From contig JBBQUQ010000004.1 in assembly GCA_038212325.1 (NCBI GenBank), forward strand, positions 1 to 64,000: 64,000 nucleotides of DNA. The letters run 5' to 3'. The notes beneath the pieces are model-generated. The model worked only from the letters and a program-made list of their open reading frames with translations, did not search any database and had not been told where the DNA came from. Below, piece by piece: positions 9,549 to 17,481 of the stretch; positions within the stretch are counted from its first letter, which is position 1; each line of letters opens with the position of its first letter. Made by a program: the position numbers and the translations under genes. Origin of the DNA: CAIVAT01 sp038212325 (GTDB taxonomy: Bacteria; Bacteroidota; Bacteroidia; Bacteroidales; FEN-979).

Positions 9549-10556
9549 ATGATTAAATTAGGCATTATTGGCTACGGGTACTGGGGTCCGAACCTGGTCA
9601 GAAACTTCTCAGGCAATAAAAACTTCGAGGTAAAAAAGGTCGCTGATACCAGGCAGGAGCGGCTCGACCTGGTTAAAAAACAATATCCATCCATCATCAC
9701 AGTGCTGGATTCATCTGATATTCTCAACGACCCCGACATTGATGCTGTTGCCATCGCAACACCCGTTTTTGCGCATCATGCGCTGGCTAAAGCAGCCCTT
9801 TCAAACGGCAAACACGTTGTATTGGAAAAACCCATGACATCGTCGTCGGCGGAAGCAGAAGAGCTGATCAATCTTTCTATGGCTAAAGGTTTATCGCTGA
9901 TGGTTGATCACACCTTCCTGTATACGGGGGCAGTGCAAAAAATCAAGCAACTGATTGACCAGGATACGATCGGCCACATCAAATACCTTGATTCGACCAG
10001 GATCAACCTGGGTTTGTTTCAGCCGGACATCAACGTTTTGTGGGACCTTGCACCTCATGATATCTCGATACTTACACACCTGGTCGGTGAAAAACCATAC
10101 AGCCTGAATGCTTCAGGTATTTCACACACGAACAACGGACTGGAGAATATTGCTTTCCTGACAGTGAATTTTGAATCCGGGTTTATTGCACATTTCAACT
10201 GTTCGTGGACATCGCCGGTAAAAATCAGGCTGATGCTGATTGGAGGAGATAAAAAAATGATTGTTTTTAACGACGTTGAGCCTACGGAGAAAATAAAGAT
10301 ATACGATACCGGGTATACCGTTAAGAATGATGAGGATAAGCAAAAATTGCTGGTGGACTACCGAAGCGGAGATATTTTCATTCCCAAAACCCCGTCCACC
10401 GAAGCATTGGCACTGATGGCTGAAGATTTTGCCCAATCAATCCTGGACAAGAAAACACCTGTGGCAGATTTCAACTCCGGGCTTTCGGTCATCAAGATTC
10501 TTGAAGCATCGAATGAGTCACTTAAAAACCGGGGGAAAGAGATCATCCTCAAATAA
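9549..10556 (+). CDS. Gfo/Idh/MocA-type nucleotide-sugar 3-dehydrogenase
   Basis: The 335-residue protein begins with a Rossmann NAD(P) motif (GIIGYGYWGPNLVRN) and has the EKPMT motif of Gfo/Idh/MocA oxidoreductases, then the substrate region WDLAPHDISIL that marks WbpB/WlbA-like enzymes. By family these oxidise C3 of a UDP-N-acetylhexosamine derivative to the 3-keto sugar. The next two genes are a WbpD-like acetyltransferase and a WbpE-like aminotransferase, so the trio should make a 2,3-diacetamido sugar nucleotide. The exact substrate (UDP-GlcNAc or its uronate) cannot be fixed, because no WbpA-type dehydrogenase is in the window. Confidence 0.8.
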   Translation: MIKLGIIGYGYWGPNLVRNFSGNKNFEVKKVADTRQERLDLVKKQYPSIITVLDSSDILNDPDIDAVAIATPVFAHHALAKAALSNGKHVVLEKPMTSSSAEAEELINLSMAKGLSLMVDHTFLYTGAVQKIKQLIDQDTIGHIKYLDSTRINLGLFQPDINVLWDLAPHDISILTHLVGEKPYSLNASGISHTNNGLENIAFLTVNFESGFIAHFNCSWTSPVKIRLMLIGGDKKMIVFNDVEPTEKIKIYDTGYTVKNDEDKQKLLVDYRSGDIFIPKTPSTEALALMAEDFAQSILDKKTPVADFNSGLSVIKILEASNESLKNRGKEIILK

Positions 10557-10566
10557 TTATTCATTT

Positions 10567-11058
10567 ATGGAAATATTAAACATCGATCAACCAAGGCAGG
10601 CATTGCGGAATGTAAAGGTCGGCAAGGATGTCAGGATTTTCAATTTTGTAAATGCCTATGAATGCTCCATTGACGATGGCAGTAAAATAGGTGCCTTTGT
10701 CGAAATTCAAAAGAATGTTATCATCGGCAAGAACTGTAAAATATCAAGTCACACCTTCATTTGCGAAGGAGTAGAGATCGACGACAATGTGTTCATCGGG
10801 CATAATGTCACCTTCATTAACGACAAGTATCCCAGGGCGACAAATCCTGAGGGGGGGTTGCAGACGGAGGCGGACTGGAAGGTTGAACGTACCTTCATTA
10901 AAAAGGGGGCATCAGTAGGCTCCTCCTCCACCATCCTGTGCGGTGTGACCGTTGGCGAGAATGCCATTGTGGGAGCCGGCAGCATTGTGACCAAAGATAT
11001 TCCTGCCAATGCGGTTGTGGCGGGTAATCCCGCACGGATCATCCGCTCCCTAAAATAA
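10567..11058 (+). CDS. WbpD/WlbB-like hexapeptide N-acetyltransferase
   Basis: ATG 10567 gives 163 residues. Upstream in-frame codons overlap the oxidoreductase gene and do not look coding. The protein is a left-handed beta-helix of hexapeptide repeats (VIIGKNCKISSHTFI, VFIGHNVTFIND), with the loop FINDKYPRA characteristic of WbpD/WlbB-type 3-amino-sugar N-acetyltransferases and the C-terminal VVAGNPARII cap. It would acetylate the 3-amino group produced by the adjacent aminotransferase, using acetyl-CoA. It starts 10 bp after the oxidoreductase gene and is followed after 24 bp by the aminotransferase gene. Confidence 0.8.
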   Translation: MEILNIDQPRQALRNVKVGKDVRIFNFVNAYECSIDDGSKIGAFVEIQKNVIIGKNCKISSHTFICEGVEIDDNVFIGHNVTFINDKYPRATNPEGGLQTEADWKVERTFIKKGASVGSSSTILCGVTVGENAIVGAGSIVTKDIPANAVVAGNPARIIRSLK

Positions 11059-11082
11059 TTATAACGCTAACAACTTAACTTT

Positions 11083-12186
11083 ATGGACTCCAAAAAAATT
11101 CCTTGTCTTGACCTGAAGGGGCAGCACCAGCTTATAAAAGATGAAGTTTTTGCCCAATTTGAAAAAGTATTCGAAAATACCGCCTTTTCTGGCGGTCCGT
11201 TCGTGGCAGCCTTTGAAGAGGCCTTTGCAAAATTCTGCGGAACCCGTTATGCCGTCGCGGTAAACAGTGGCACCTCCGCCCTGCACCTGGCCATGCTGGC
11301 CCTTGGCATCGGAACGGGCGATGAAGTGATCATTCCGGCGAACACCTTCATTGCAACCCCCTGGGGGCCCTCATACGCAGGCGCCACCCCGGTATTTACG
11401 GACTGCACTCCCGACACGTGGGAAATTGATCCTGCAAAAATCGAAGCCCGGATAACGGCAAAAACAAAAGCCATCATCGGGGTTCACCTTTACGGCCAGC
11501 CTTTCGACGTAGATGCCGTAACGGAGATTTGCCGGAAACACAACCTGTTTTTGATTGAGGATGCGGCACAGGCACACGGTGCGAAATACAAAGGAACCAG
11601 GGTGGGTGGTTTTGGCGAAATGGCCTGCTTCAGCTTTTATCCCGGAAAAAATTTAGGTGCCTGCGGAGAGGGCGGCGCCATCACCACAAACAACGAATCC
11701 TACTACAAGCACCTTCAAAGTTTGCGCAACCATGGCAGTGCAGAACGGTATTACCATGACGAAATCGGTTATAATTACAGGATGGGCGGACTGGAAGGAG
11801 CATCACTCAAAGTTAAGCTGCAATACCTGGAGGGATGGAACAACCGCCGGAGGGAGATTGCAAAGCGCTACCTGGCTGAAATTAATAATCCTAAAATCAA
11901 GATGCAACTGCAGCCTGATCAGACGCAGTCTGTTTTTCATCTGTTTGTTGTGACCTGTGAGGAGAAAGATGCTTTCGTGAAGTATTTAACGGAACACAAC
12001 ATCATTCCTGCTTTTCATTACCCGGTACCATGCCATCTGCAAAAAGCCTACGCACATCTGAATTACAAAAAAGGTGATTGCGTGCATGCTGAATACCTGG
12101 CAGAAAATTGCATTTCGCTGCCCATGTTTGCCGAGCTGAATGAGGAGGATGTAAGCACCGTGATCAAGGCAGTTAACAGCTTTTAA
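11083..12186 (+). CDS. DegT/DnrJ/EryC1-type aminotransferase, WbpE-like
   Basis: This 367-residue PLP enzyme has the family motifs VNSGTSALHLAM, IEDAAQAHGAKYKG and FSFYPGKNLGACGEGGAI. The Lys in YPGKN is the Schiff-base residue. WbpE-like members transfer an amino group from glutamate to C3 of a 3-keto nucleotide sugar. Together with the two upstream genes it forms an oxidation, transamination and acetylation set. Length matches the family (about 360-380). The gene ends 3 bp before the next acyltransferase, so it is part of one transcription unit. Confidence 0.85.
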   Translation: MDSKKIPCLDLKGQHQLIKDEVFAQFEKVFENTAFSGGPFVAAFEEAFAKFCGTRYAVAVNSGTSALHLAMLALGIGTGDEVIIPANTFIATPWGPSYAGATPVFTDCTPDTWEIDPAKIEARITAKTKAIIGVHLYGQPFDVDAVTEICRKHNLFLIEDAAQAHGAKYKGTRVGGFGEMACFSFYPGKNLGACGEGGAITTNNESYYKHLQSLRNHGSAERYYHDEIGYNYRMGGLEGASLKVKLQYLEGWNNRRREIAKRYLAEINNPKIKMQLQPDQTQSVFHLFVVTCEEKDAFVKYLTEHNIIPAFHYPVPCHLQKAYAHLNYKKGDCVHAEYLAENCISLPMFAELNEEDVSTVIKAVNSF

Positions 12187-12189
12187 GGC

Positions 12190-12846
12190 ATGAAGGAAGG
12201 GTTCATTTTTGGCTGCAGTGCGCAAGGCCGGGTTGCCTTATCTATTTTACAGCTCGAATATCCTGAAACAGCCTGGTTTTTTATTGACGACAACCCCGAA
12301 ATGCTGAACCAGGTCATTAATGGCTCAAGCGTAATTGGCGGACTAGGCACCCTGGCAGCTAAAAACAGGCCCAAACTGCACATCGCACTGGGGAATCCAA
12401 CGGTCAAAAGAAAAATTGCCAGCAAGTGCACGATGTTGGATATCGAATTGATCGGGGCTGTGCATCCGTCGGCGATTATTGCATCCACTGCGATCATCGG
12501 CGAAGGCGCAACCATTGGAGCAGGCGTAATCATAAACACGGATGCACGCATAGGCAATTTTGCGCTCATCAATACCGGCGTTATCATTGAACATGATTCC
12601 CAGGTGGGTGATTATGCAAATATTTCGCCAGGGGCATGCATCGGGGGCCGGGTAACGATTGAGGAGGAGGCGTTTATTGGCTCGGGGGCCATCGTTTTAG
12701 CGAGGACCACCGTGGGGAAACGATCGATTGTCGGCATGGGCGCAGTTGTAACCCGGAGCATACCCGACAATACCCTTGCTTATGGAGTACCCGCGAACGT
12801 AATTAAGGAAATTGACGATCATTTCGATTGGAGTAAAGTTTTATAA
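12190..12846 (+). CDS. NeuD/PglD-like sugar acetyltransferase
   Basis: Residues 1-80 form a small Rossmann-like domain that binds the nucleotide sugar (FIFGCSAQGRVAL, WFFIDDNPE). Residues 85-218 are hexapeptide beta-helix repeats (ATIGAGVIINTDARIG, GACIGGRVTI) ending in YGVPANVIKEI. This two-domain order is that of NeuD/PglD sugar N- or O-acetyltransferases. The conserved His pair region is seen as AVHPSA and IEHDSQVGDY, the second holding the probable catalytic His. With the aminotransferase that follows it could form a 4-amino-4,6-dideoxysugar acetylation pair, as in PglE/PglD. Confidence 0.8.
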   Translation: MKEGFIFGCSAQGRVALSILQLEYPETAWFFIDDNPEMLNQVINGSSVIGGLGTLAAKNRPKLHIALGNPTVKRKIASKCTMLDIELIGAVHPSAIIASTAIIGEGATIGAGVIINTDARIGNFALINTGVIIEHDSQVGDYANISPGACIGGRVTIEEEAFIGSGAIVLARTTVGKRSIVGMGAVVTRSIPDNTLAYGVPANVIKEIDDHFDWSKVL

Positions 12847-12855
12847 AGAGAAGCG

Positions 12856-14034
12856 ATGGTATTGTTCGACGACCAGATCCCACTAATGAAACCCTGGCTT
12901 ACCGAGGAGGAGTGGTATGCAGTGAAAGAGGTGATATTAAGCGGCTGGGTAAGTCAGGGGCCCAAGGTTCGTGAGTTTGAAAATGCAGTGGCTGAGTTTA
13001 TCGGCGCCAAACATGCCGTGGCGGTCAATGCCTGCACCTCGGCCATTCACCTCGGGCTGCGCATCCAGGGGGTGAATTACGGCGATGATGTGATCCTGGC
13101 CGACACGACCTGCATGGCCAACGTAAATGCCATCAAAATGGCGGGGGCGAACCCGGTTTTCGTCGATGTGGATGAGGATACCTATAACATTGATCCAGGT
13201 CTTATTGAAGCCGCAATCACTCCAAAAACAAAGGCGATCCTAAATATTGACCAGATCGGGCTGCCCAACGACCTCGATGCCATAACCGCAATTGCAACTA
13301 AGCATAACCTGGTCGTTGTTGACGATGCCGCCACCGCACTGGGGAGCAAATATAACGGTGCCTATTTAGGATCGCAGGGCATTGTCACCACCTTCAGTTT
13401 TCATCCGCGGAAAATGATTACAACCGGCGAGGGGGGCATGTTATTGACAGATGATGCCGATATCGCTGAAAATGCCCGCATCCTGCGAGCAACAGGCGCT
13501 TCAGTTTCTGACCTTGCCCGGCACAATGCAAAAGGGATCATCCTGCAGAAATATTATGACAGCGGGTATAACTACCGGCTGACCGACATCCAGGCGGCCA
13601 TCGGGATCATTCAAATGAAGAAGATCCACCAGATACTGGCCATGCGTGCCGAACAGGCTCGTTTTTTCGATACAGCCCTGGCGGAAATTGATGAGTTGAT
13701 ATCGCCATTTGTTCCGGAGTATGCCACACATGCCTATTCATCATACCTGGTTAAAATCAGTGACCACGCAAAAATCACCCCGGAATATCTCGTCAATAAA
13801 ATGGCTGAAAAGAACATATCATGCCGGTTTGGCATTCAACCATTGCACCAGGAGCCATACTTTGACAATAGCCATTGGCATGACAGCATGTTTCCGGTGA
13901 GTTGCAAACTGGCACGCAAAACATTTTTCATTCCGATATTCCCCGGCCTTACCGAAGAAAACATGCATTTCATCATTGACACGCTGAAGCAGCTGATCCA
14001 TGACTTTAATGTGTCAACGCAAAACCAATCCTGA
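12856..14034 (+). CDS. DegT/DnrJ/EryC1-type aminotransferase, perosamine-synthase-like
   Basis: This 392-residue PLP aminotransferase begins IPLMKPWLTEEEW and has VNACTSAIHLGL, VVDDAATALGSKY and FSFHPRKMITTGEGGML, with the PLP lysine in PRKMI. The SGWVSQGPKV segment near the N-terminus is typical of enzymes that aminate C4 of a 4-keto-6-deoxy sugar (perosamine synthase, PglE). It resembles the third aminotransferase at 15848 more than the WbpE-like one at 11083. It follows a PglD-like acetyltransferase by 9 bp, suggesting that the two act in sequence. No 4,6-dehydratase is visible in the window. Confidence 0.82.
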   Translation: MVLFDDQIPLMKPWLTEEEWYAVKEVILSGWVSQGPKVREFENAVAEFIGAKHAVAVNACTSAIHLGLRIQGVNYGDDVILADTTCMANVNAIKMAGANPVFVDVDEDTYNIDPGLIEAAITPKTKAILNIDQIGLPNDLDAITAIATKHNLVVVDDAATALGSKYNGAYLGSQGIVTTFSFHPRKMITTGEGGMLLTDDADIAENARILRATGASVSDLARHNAKGIILQKYYDSGYNYRLTDIQAAIGIIQMKKIHQILAMRAEQARFFDTALAEIDELISPFVPEYATHAYSSYLVKISDHAKITPEYLVNKMAEKNISCRFGIQPLHQEPYFDNSHWHDSMFPVSCKLARKTFFIPIFPGLTEENMHFIIDTLKQLIHDFNVSTQNQS

Positions 14035-14040
14035 CAATTA

Positions 14041-14784
14041 ATGCCGGAAAAAATCAATACGAGCATCAGTTTCATACTTCCTGTTTACAATGAAAAAAAC
14101 CTGCTGGAGCCTGCTGTATCGCGCTGTCTGAAGGCCCTTTCAGAAACATTCACTGATTTTGAGATCATCCTGGTCGACGATGGAAGCACTGACGGGATAT
14201 CAGAAGTCCTTGATTCCCTTGAAAGCAGCAGCGCAAACCTGAAGGTGCTTCGCAACATCGTCAATCTGAATGTCGGCATAGCCGTGCAACGCGGGTTAAT
14301 GTCGGCCCGATGCGATTATGCCGTGCACAATGCCGTTGACCTTCCCCTTGCGCCCGAAGATCTTGCGGCACTGATGGAGCAAATGAACGGCTGCGACCTG
14401 CTTGTGCTGGAACGAAGCTCCTATGCAGGCTATATGAAATGGCGTGTCGTCACTTCCCTGGTCAACCGGATGCTCCTGAAAATTTTCTTTCCTTCCGCGG
14501 TGAAAGGAATGTTCGATCTGAATTACACACAGATCTACCGGACAGAAATTTTACCGAAAATAATCCCGCTCGCAAAAAGCCCCGCCTTTACGACCCCAGA
14601 AATGATCATCAGAGCCAAGTATCTGAACCTGAATGTAAAACAGGCATTGGTGGATTATATGCCACGACTCTCAGGCACAGGTGCGTTCGGGAAGCCCCAT
14701 GATATTTTATGGAGCATGTATGACATGTTCAGATTCCGCCTGAAATTATGGAGAAACAAGTCAAAAACACTTCACAGGAAATAA
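14041..14784 (+). CDS. Glycosyltransferase family 2
   Basis: The 247-residue protein has a GT-A fold start (SFILPVYNEKN, then EIILVDDGSTDG), as in dolichol-phosphate mannosyltransferase-like GT2 enzymes. There is no clear C-terminal membrane helix, so it is probably peripheral on the cytoplasmic face. It lies 6 bp after an aminotransferase gene and within the sugar cluster, so it may transfer one of the amino sugars made here to a lipid carrier or glycan. Donor and acceptor cannot be predicted. Confidence 0.8.
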   Translation: MPEKINTSISFILPVYNEKNLLEPAVSRCLKALSETFTDFEIILVDDGSTDGISEVLDSLESSSANLKVLRNIVNLNVGIAVQRGLMSARCDYAVHNAVDLPLAPEDLAALMEQMNGCDLLVLERSSYAGYMKWRVVTSLVNRMLLKIFFPSAVKGMFDLNYTQIYRTEILPKIIPLAKSPAFTTPEMIIRAKYLNLNVKQALVDYMPRLSGTGAFGKPHDILWSMYDMFRFRLKLWRNKSKTLHRK

Positions 14785-14874
14785 TTGCAGGAATAATCAG
14801 TTTATATTAGCAATGATCCCTGGCAGGAATGGGGAACTTAATGTTGCCGGGTCCCGGCTTTTAAAGTTGAACTT

Positions 14875-15846
14875 ATGGAGATAGCAAATTCTACTATTCT
14901 TGTCACCGGGGGCGCAGGGTTTATCGGCTCCTATGTGGTTGAGGAATTACTTTTACTGAAACCGAAGAAGATCATCATTCTGGATAATCTCATCAGGGGA
15001 ACCAGGGAGAACATGAAAAGCTTCACCGGCCACCAGGTTGTTGATTTCATCCAGGGCGACATGAGAGACCACGGACTTCTTGAAAGATGCATTTCAGGTT
15101 CCGACTATGTATTCCATATGGCCGCCTTACGCATCAATGCCTGTGCCGCCGACCCCGCCGCCGGATTTAAAGTTATGCTCGAAGCCACATTCGACTTGGC
15201 GGAGCTTTGCGTTAAATACAAAGTAAAAAAGGTTATCTACAGTTCAAGCGCTTCAGTTTACGGCTTGGCTCAACATTTCCCTACGCCGGAAGCAGACAAC
15301 CCCTATAACAATCAAACCTTTTACGGTGCGGCCAAACTCTGGGGCGAGCAATTGTTCAGGAGCTATAAATTCATGTATAATCTTGATTACGTGGCGTTGC
15401 GCTATTTCAATGCGTATGGCCCCCGTATGGATACCGACGGTAAATATACCGAAGTGATGATCAAGTGGCTTGATTGCATCCGCGACAACCGTAACCCGCT
15501 CATCTATGGCGATGGCTCAACCACCATGGATTTTGTATATGTGAAGGATATTGCCAAAGCCAATATTGCAGCGTTACGGTCGGACGTTACCGATGAAGCA
15601 TTCAACATCGGCAACTGTGAAGAGACCAGCCTGAAGGAACTGCTTGACGTATTTTTGAAGGTGAATCATTCGAACATGAAACCCGAGCACCGGGAAGAAA
15701 ATTCGGTGAATCCCGTAAGCCGAAGGCTCGCTGATATAGGCAAGGCCAAAGAATTGCTTGGGTTTTCTCCTGCAACAACTCTGGAGGCAGGGCTTGCAGA
15801 GCTGAGTGCCTGGTATTTTGAAAAACAACAACTTAAGAACGCATGA
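14875..15846 (+). CDS. NAD-dependent sugar epimerase/dehydratase (extended SDR)
   Basis: The 323-residue protein shows the extended SDR motifs TGGAGFIGSY (NAD binding), the catalytic YGAAK (Y-x3-K) after a Ser-rich YSSSASVYG strand, and ALRYFNAYGPRM. It is probably a UDP-sugar 4-epimerase or related C4-acting enzyme (WbpP/GalE-like). A 4,6-dehydratase is less likely from these motifs but not excluded. The preceding 90-bp gap is the widest in this part of the cluster and contains a short GC palindrome at 14846-14858 followed by four Ts. The stop is 1 bp before the next aminotransferase start. Confidence 0.8.
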   Translation: MEIANSTILVTGGAGFIGSYVVEELLLLKPKKIIILDNLIRGTRENMKSFTGHQVVDFIQGDMRDHGLLERCISGSDYVFHMAALRINACAADPAAGFKVMLEATFDLAELCVKYKVKKVIYSSSASVYGLAQHFPTPEADNPYNNQTFYGAAKLWGEQLFRSYKFMYNLDYVALRYFNAYGPRMDTDGKYTEVMIKWLDCIRDNRNPLIYGDGSTTMDFVYVKDIAKANIAALRSDVTDEAFNIGNCEETSLKELLDVFLKVNHSNMKPEHREENSVNPVSRRLADIGKAKELLGFSPATTLEAGLAELSAWYFEKQQLKNA

Positions 15847-15847
15847 A

Positions 15848-16975
15848 ATGATTCCTATAGCGAAACCATATCTTACAGAGGATGAAGCGAAAGCGGCCTA
15901 CGACACTGTATTGTCAGGTTGGGTGACCCAGGGACCGAAGGTCCAGGAATTTGAGGAGAAGTTCGCACAGTATACCGGTGCGAAGTATGCCGTGGCCGTT
16001 TCGAGCTGCACCACCGCCCTTCACCTTGCAATGATCGTCGCCGGCATTGGCGAAGGCGATGAGGTGATCTGCCCTTCAATGAGCTACATTGCCACAGCAA
16101 ATTCGATCAAATATACCGGGGCTGTTCCTGTTTTTGCAGAGGTTGATGCAGATTACAACCTGGATGTTGCTGATGCCGAAAGGCGGATCACAACGAAAAC
16201 CAAGGCGATCCTCCTGGTGCACCAGATGGGCATGCCGGCAAACATCGATTCATTTAAATCATTATGCGCCCGGCATAACCTGTTGCTGATTGAAGACGCA
16301 GCATGCGCCATCGGTTCCTCTTACAAAGGGCAAAAAATCGGCGCACACGCTGACCTGGTCTGCTTTTCCTTTCATCCGCGAAAAGTGATCACCACGGGAG
16401 ATGGCGGCATGATCACCACCTCGAATGATGCCTTCCATAAACGGATGAAGATATTGCGGCAGCATGGGATGAGCATCAACGACCGGGAGCGGCACCTCTC
16501 CTCCAAAATCTTATTTGAGGAACATGTCGAGGTCGGATACAATTACCGGATGACGGATATCCAGGCAGCAGTGGGAATTAAGCAGCTTGAAAAACTCGAC
16601 TGGCTGATCAGGGAGAGAAGAAAAATCGCCTTGCAGTATCTTGCCGCATTCAAGGAGGTCAAAGCATTCAGGCTACCAGTTGAAAAGGAGGGATATTTTA
16701 CAAATTACCAGTCGTTCAGCATCTACTTAACCCCTTCGTGTCGTATATCACGAAATGACCTCATGCAGAACCTCCTCGACCGGGGAATTTCAACCCGCAG
16801 GGGCATCATGCTGTCGCACACAGAAAAGGCATATACTCATCTGAATTATAAGGATGACCTGCCATTGTCGGGCGACCTGAATGAGAAAAGCATTCTTTTA
16901 CCTTTGTATGTACCGATGCCGCAAGAGGATGTAGCGAAAGTCATTCAATCGGTGCTGGAATTAATAAAGAGTTAA
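15848..16975 (+). CDS. DegT/DnrJ/EryC1-type aminotransferase (third in cluster)
   Basis: ATG 15848 gives 375 residues starting IPIAKPYLTEDEAK. An earlier in-frame ATG at 15806 would overlap the epimerase gene. Motifs are VSSCTTALHLAM, IEDAACAIGSSYKG and FSFHPRKVITTGDGGM, with the PLP lysine in PRKVI. It is a paralogue of the protein at 12856, sharing the SGWVxQGPKV and FSFHPRK signatures. It would aminate a keto-sugar nucleotide, perhaps a product of the adjacent SDR enzyme. It is the last gene of the plus-strand cluster and ends 17 bp from the convergent rubrerythrin-like gene. Confidence 0.83.
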   Translation: MIPIAKPYLTEDEAKAAYDTVLSGWVTQGPKVQEFEEKFAQYTGAKYAVAVSSCTTALHLAMIVAGIGEGDEVICPSMSYIATANSIKYTGAVPVFAEVDADYNLDVADAERRITTKTKAILLVHQMGMPANIDSFKSLCARHNLLLIEDAACAIGSSYKGQKIGAHADLVCFSFHPRKVITTGDGGMITTSNDAFHKRMKILRQHGMSINDRERHLSSKILFEEHVEVGYNYRMTDIQAAVGIKQLEKLDWLIRERRKIALQYLAAFKEVKAFRLPVEKEGYFTNYQSFSIYLTPSCRISRNDLMQNLLDRGISTRRGIMLSHTEKAYTHLNYKDDLPLSGDLNEKSILLPLYVPMPQEDVAKVIQSVLELIKS

Positions 16976-16992
16976 CCAACCTGGTCTGGCTC

Positions 16993-17448
16993 TTAGTTTT
17001 CTTTCAGGATAAAGTCGTCATATTCCACCTCAAAAGCCAACTTGTGCTTTGATTCTTCCTGGGCAAGATTTAAAAACAGCGTTTTTACTTCGGGATCGTC
17101 TGCCTTGTTAGCCAGCAATGTGTACATTCTGAACGCGGCTTTCTCCTTTTTCATGGCCAGTATCAGGGCATCCTGGTACGACATATTGGCCGATGGCTTA
17201 ACATCGACAAGATATTCAGCGATTTTAAGGTCCCTTACCTTTGAATCGGGCAATTTGAAGCTGCCGCTTTCCCTGATGGCTAAAAGATTTGCCTTATGGC
17301 GCATCTCTTCTGCCGCATAATCATTGAATATCTTTTTTGTCTGCTGGTTTTTTGACTGGACTGCCAACTGCAGGTAAAAATCTACGGCTGCCTGCTCCTC
17401 CCCGATGGCAAAATCGAGGATCTCATTTATGGTGTTGAACTCTCTCAT
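16993..17448 (-). CDS. Rubrerythrin-like ferritin-fold protein
   Basis: This 151-residue protein has the four-helix ferritin-like pattern with di-iron ligand motifs: EEQAAVDFY in helix 1, EEMRHK in helix 2, KEKAAFRMY in helix 3 and EESKHK in helix 4. It lacks the C-terminal rubredoxin domain of full rubrerythrins. Members of this group are linked to peroxide or oxygen protection in anaerobes, though many are untested. It is the last gene of a minus-strand run and lies 19 bp after the NuoG-like fusion, so a protective or electron-accepting partnership with that complex is a reasonable inference. Confidence 0.78.
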   Translation of the reverse strand: MREFNTINEILDFAIGEEQAAVDFYLQLAVQSKNQQTKKIFNDYAAEEMRHKANLLAIRESGSFKLPDSKVRDLKIAEYLVDVKPSANMSYQDALILAMKKEKAAFRMYTLLANKADDPEVKTLFLNLAQEESKHKLAFEVEYDDFILKEN

Positions 17449-17453
17449 TGGAT

Positions 17454-17481
17454 TTACGAATTACGGATTACAAATTACGGG
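17454..17481 (+). repeat. 7-bp tandem repeat (TTACGAA type), array 1
   Basis: Four consecutive heptamers TTACGAA, TTACGGA, TTACAAA and TTACGGG run through the junction between the NuoG-like fusion and the rubrerythrin-like gene. They overlap the last codons and stop of the fusion gene (stop at 17468-17470 on the minus strand). A second array of the same type lies between nuoE and nuoF at 23059. Confidence 0.65.

Noticed and set aside
14846..14858. GC palindrome GCCGGGTCCCGGC followed by four Ts as a terminator
   Set aside because: The loop would be a single base or the stem only 4-5 bp, so it is too weak to claim; the adjacent genes look co-transcribed.
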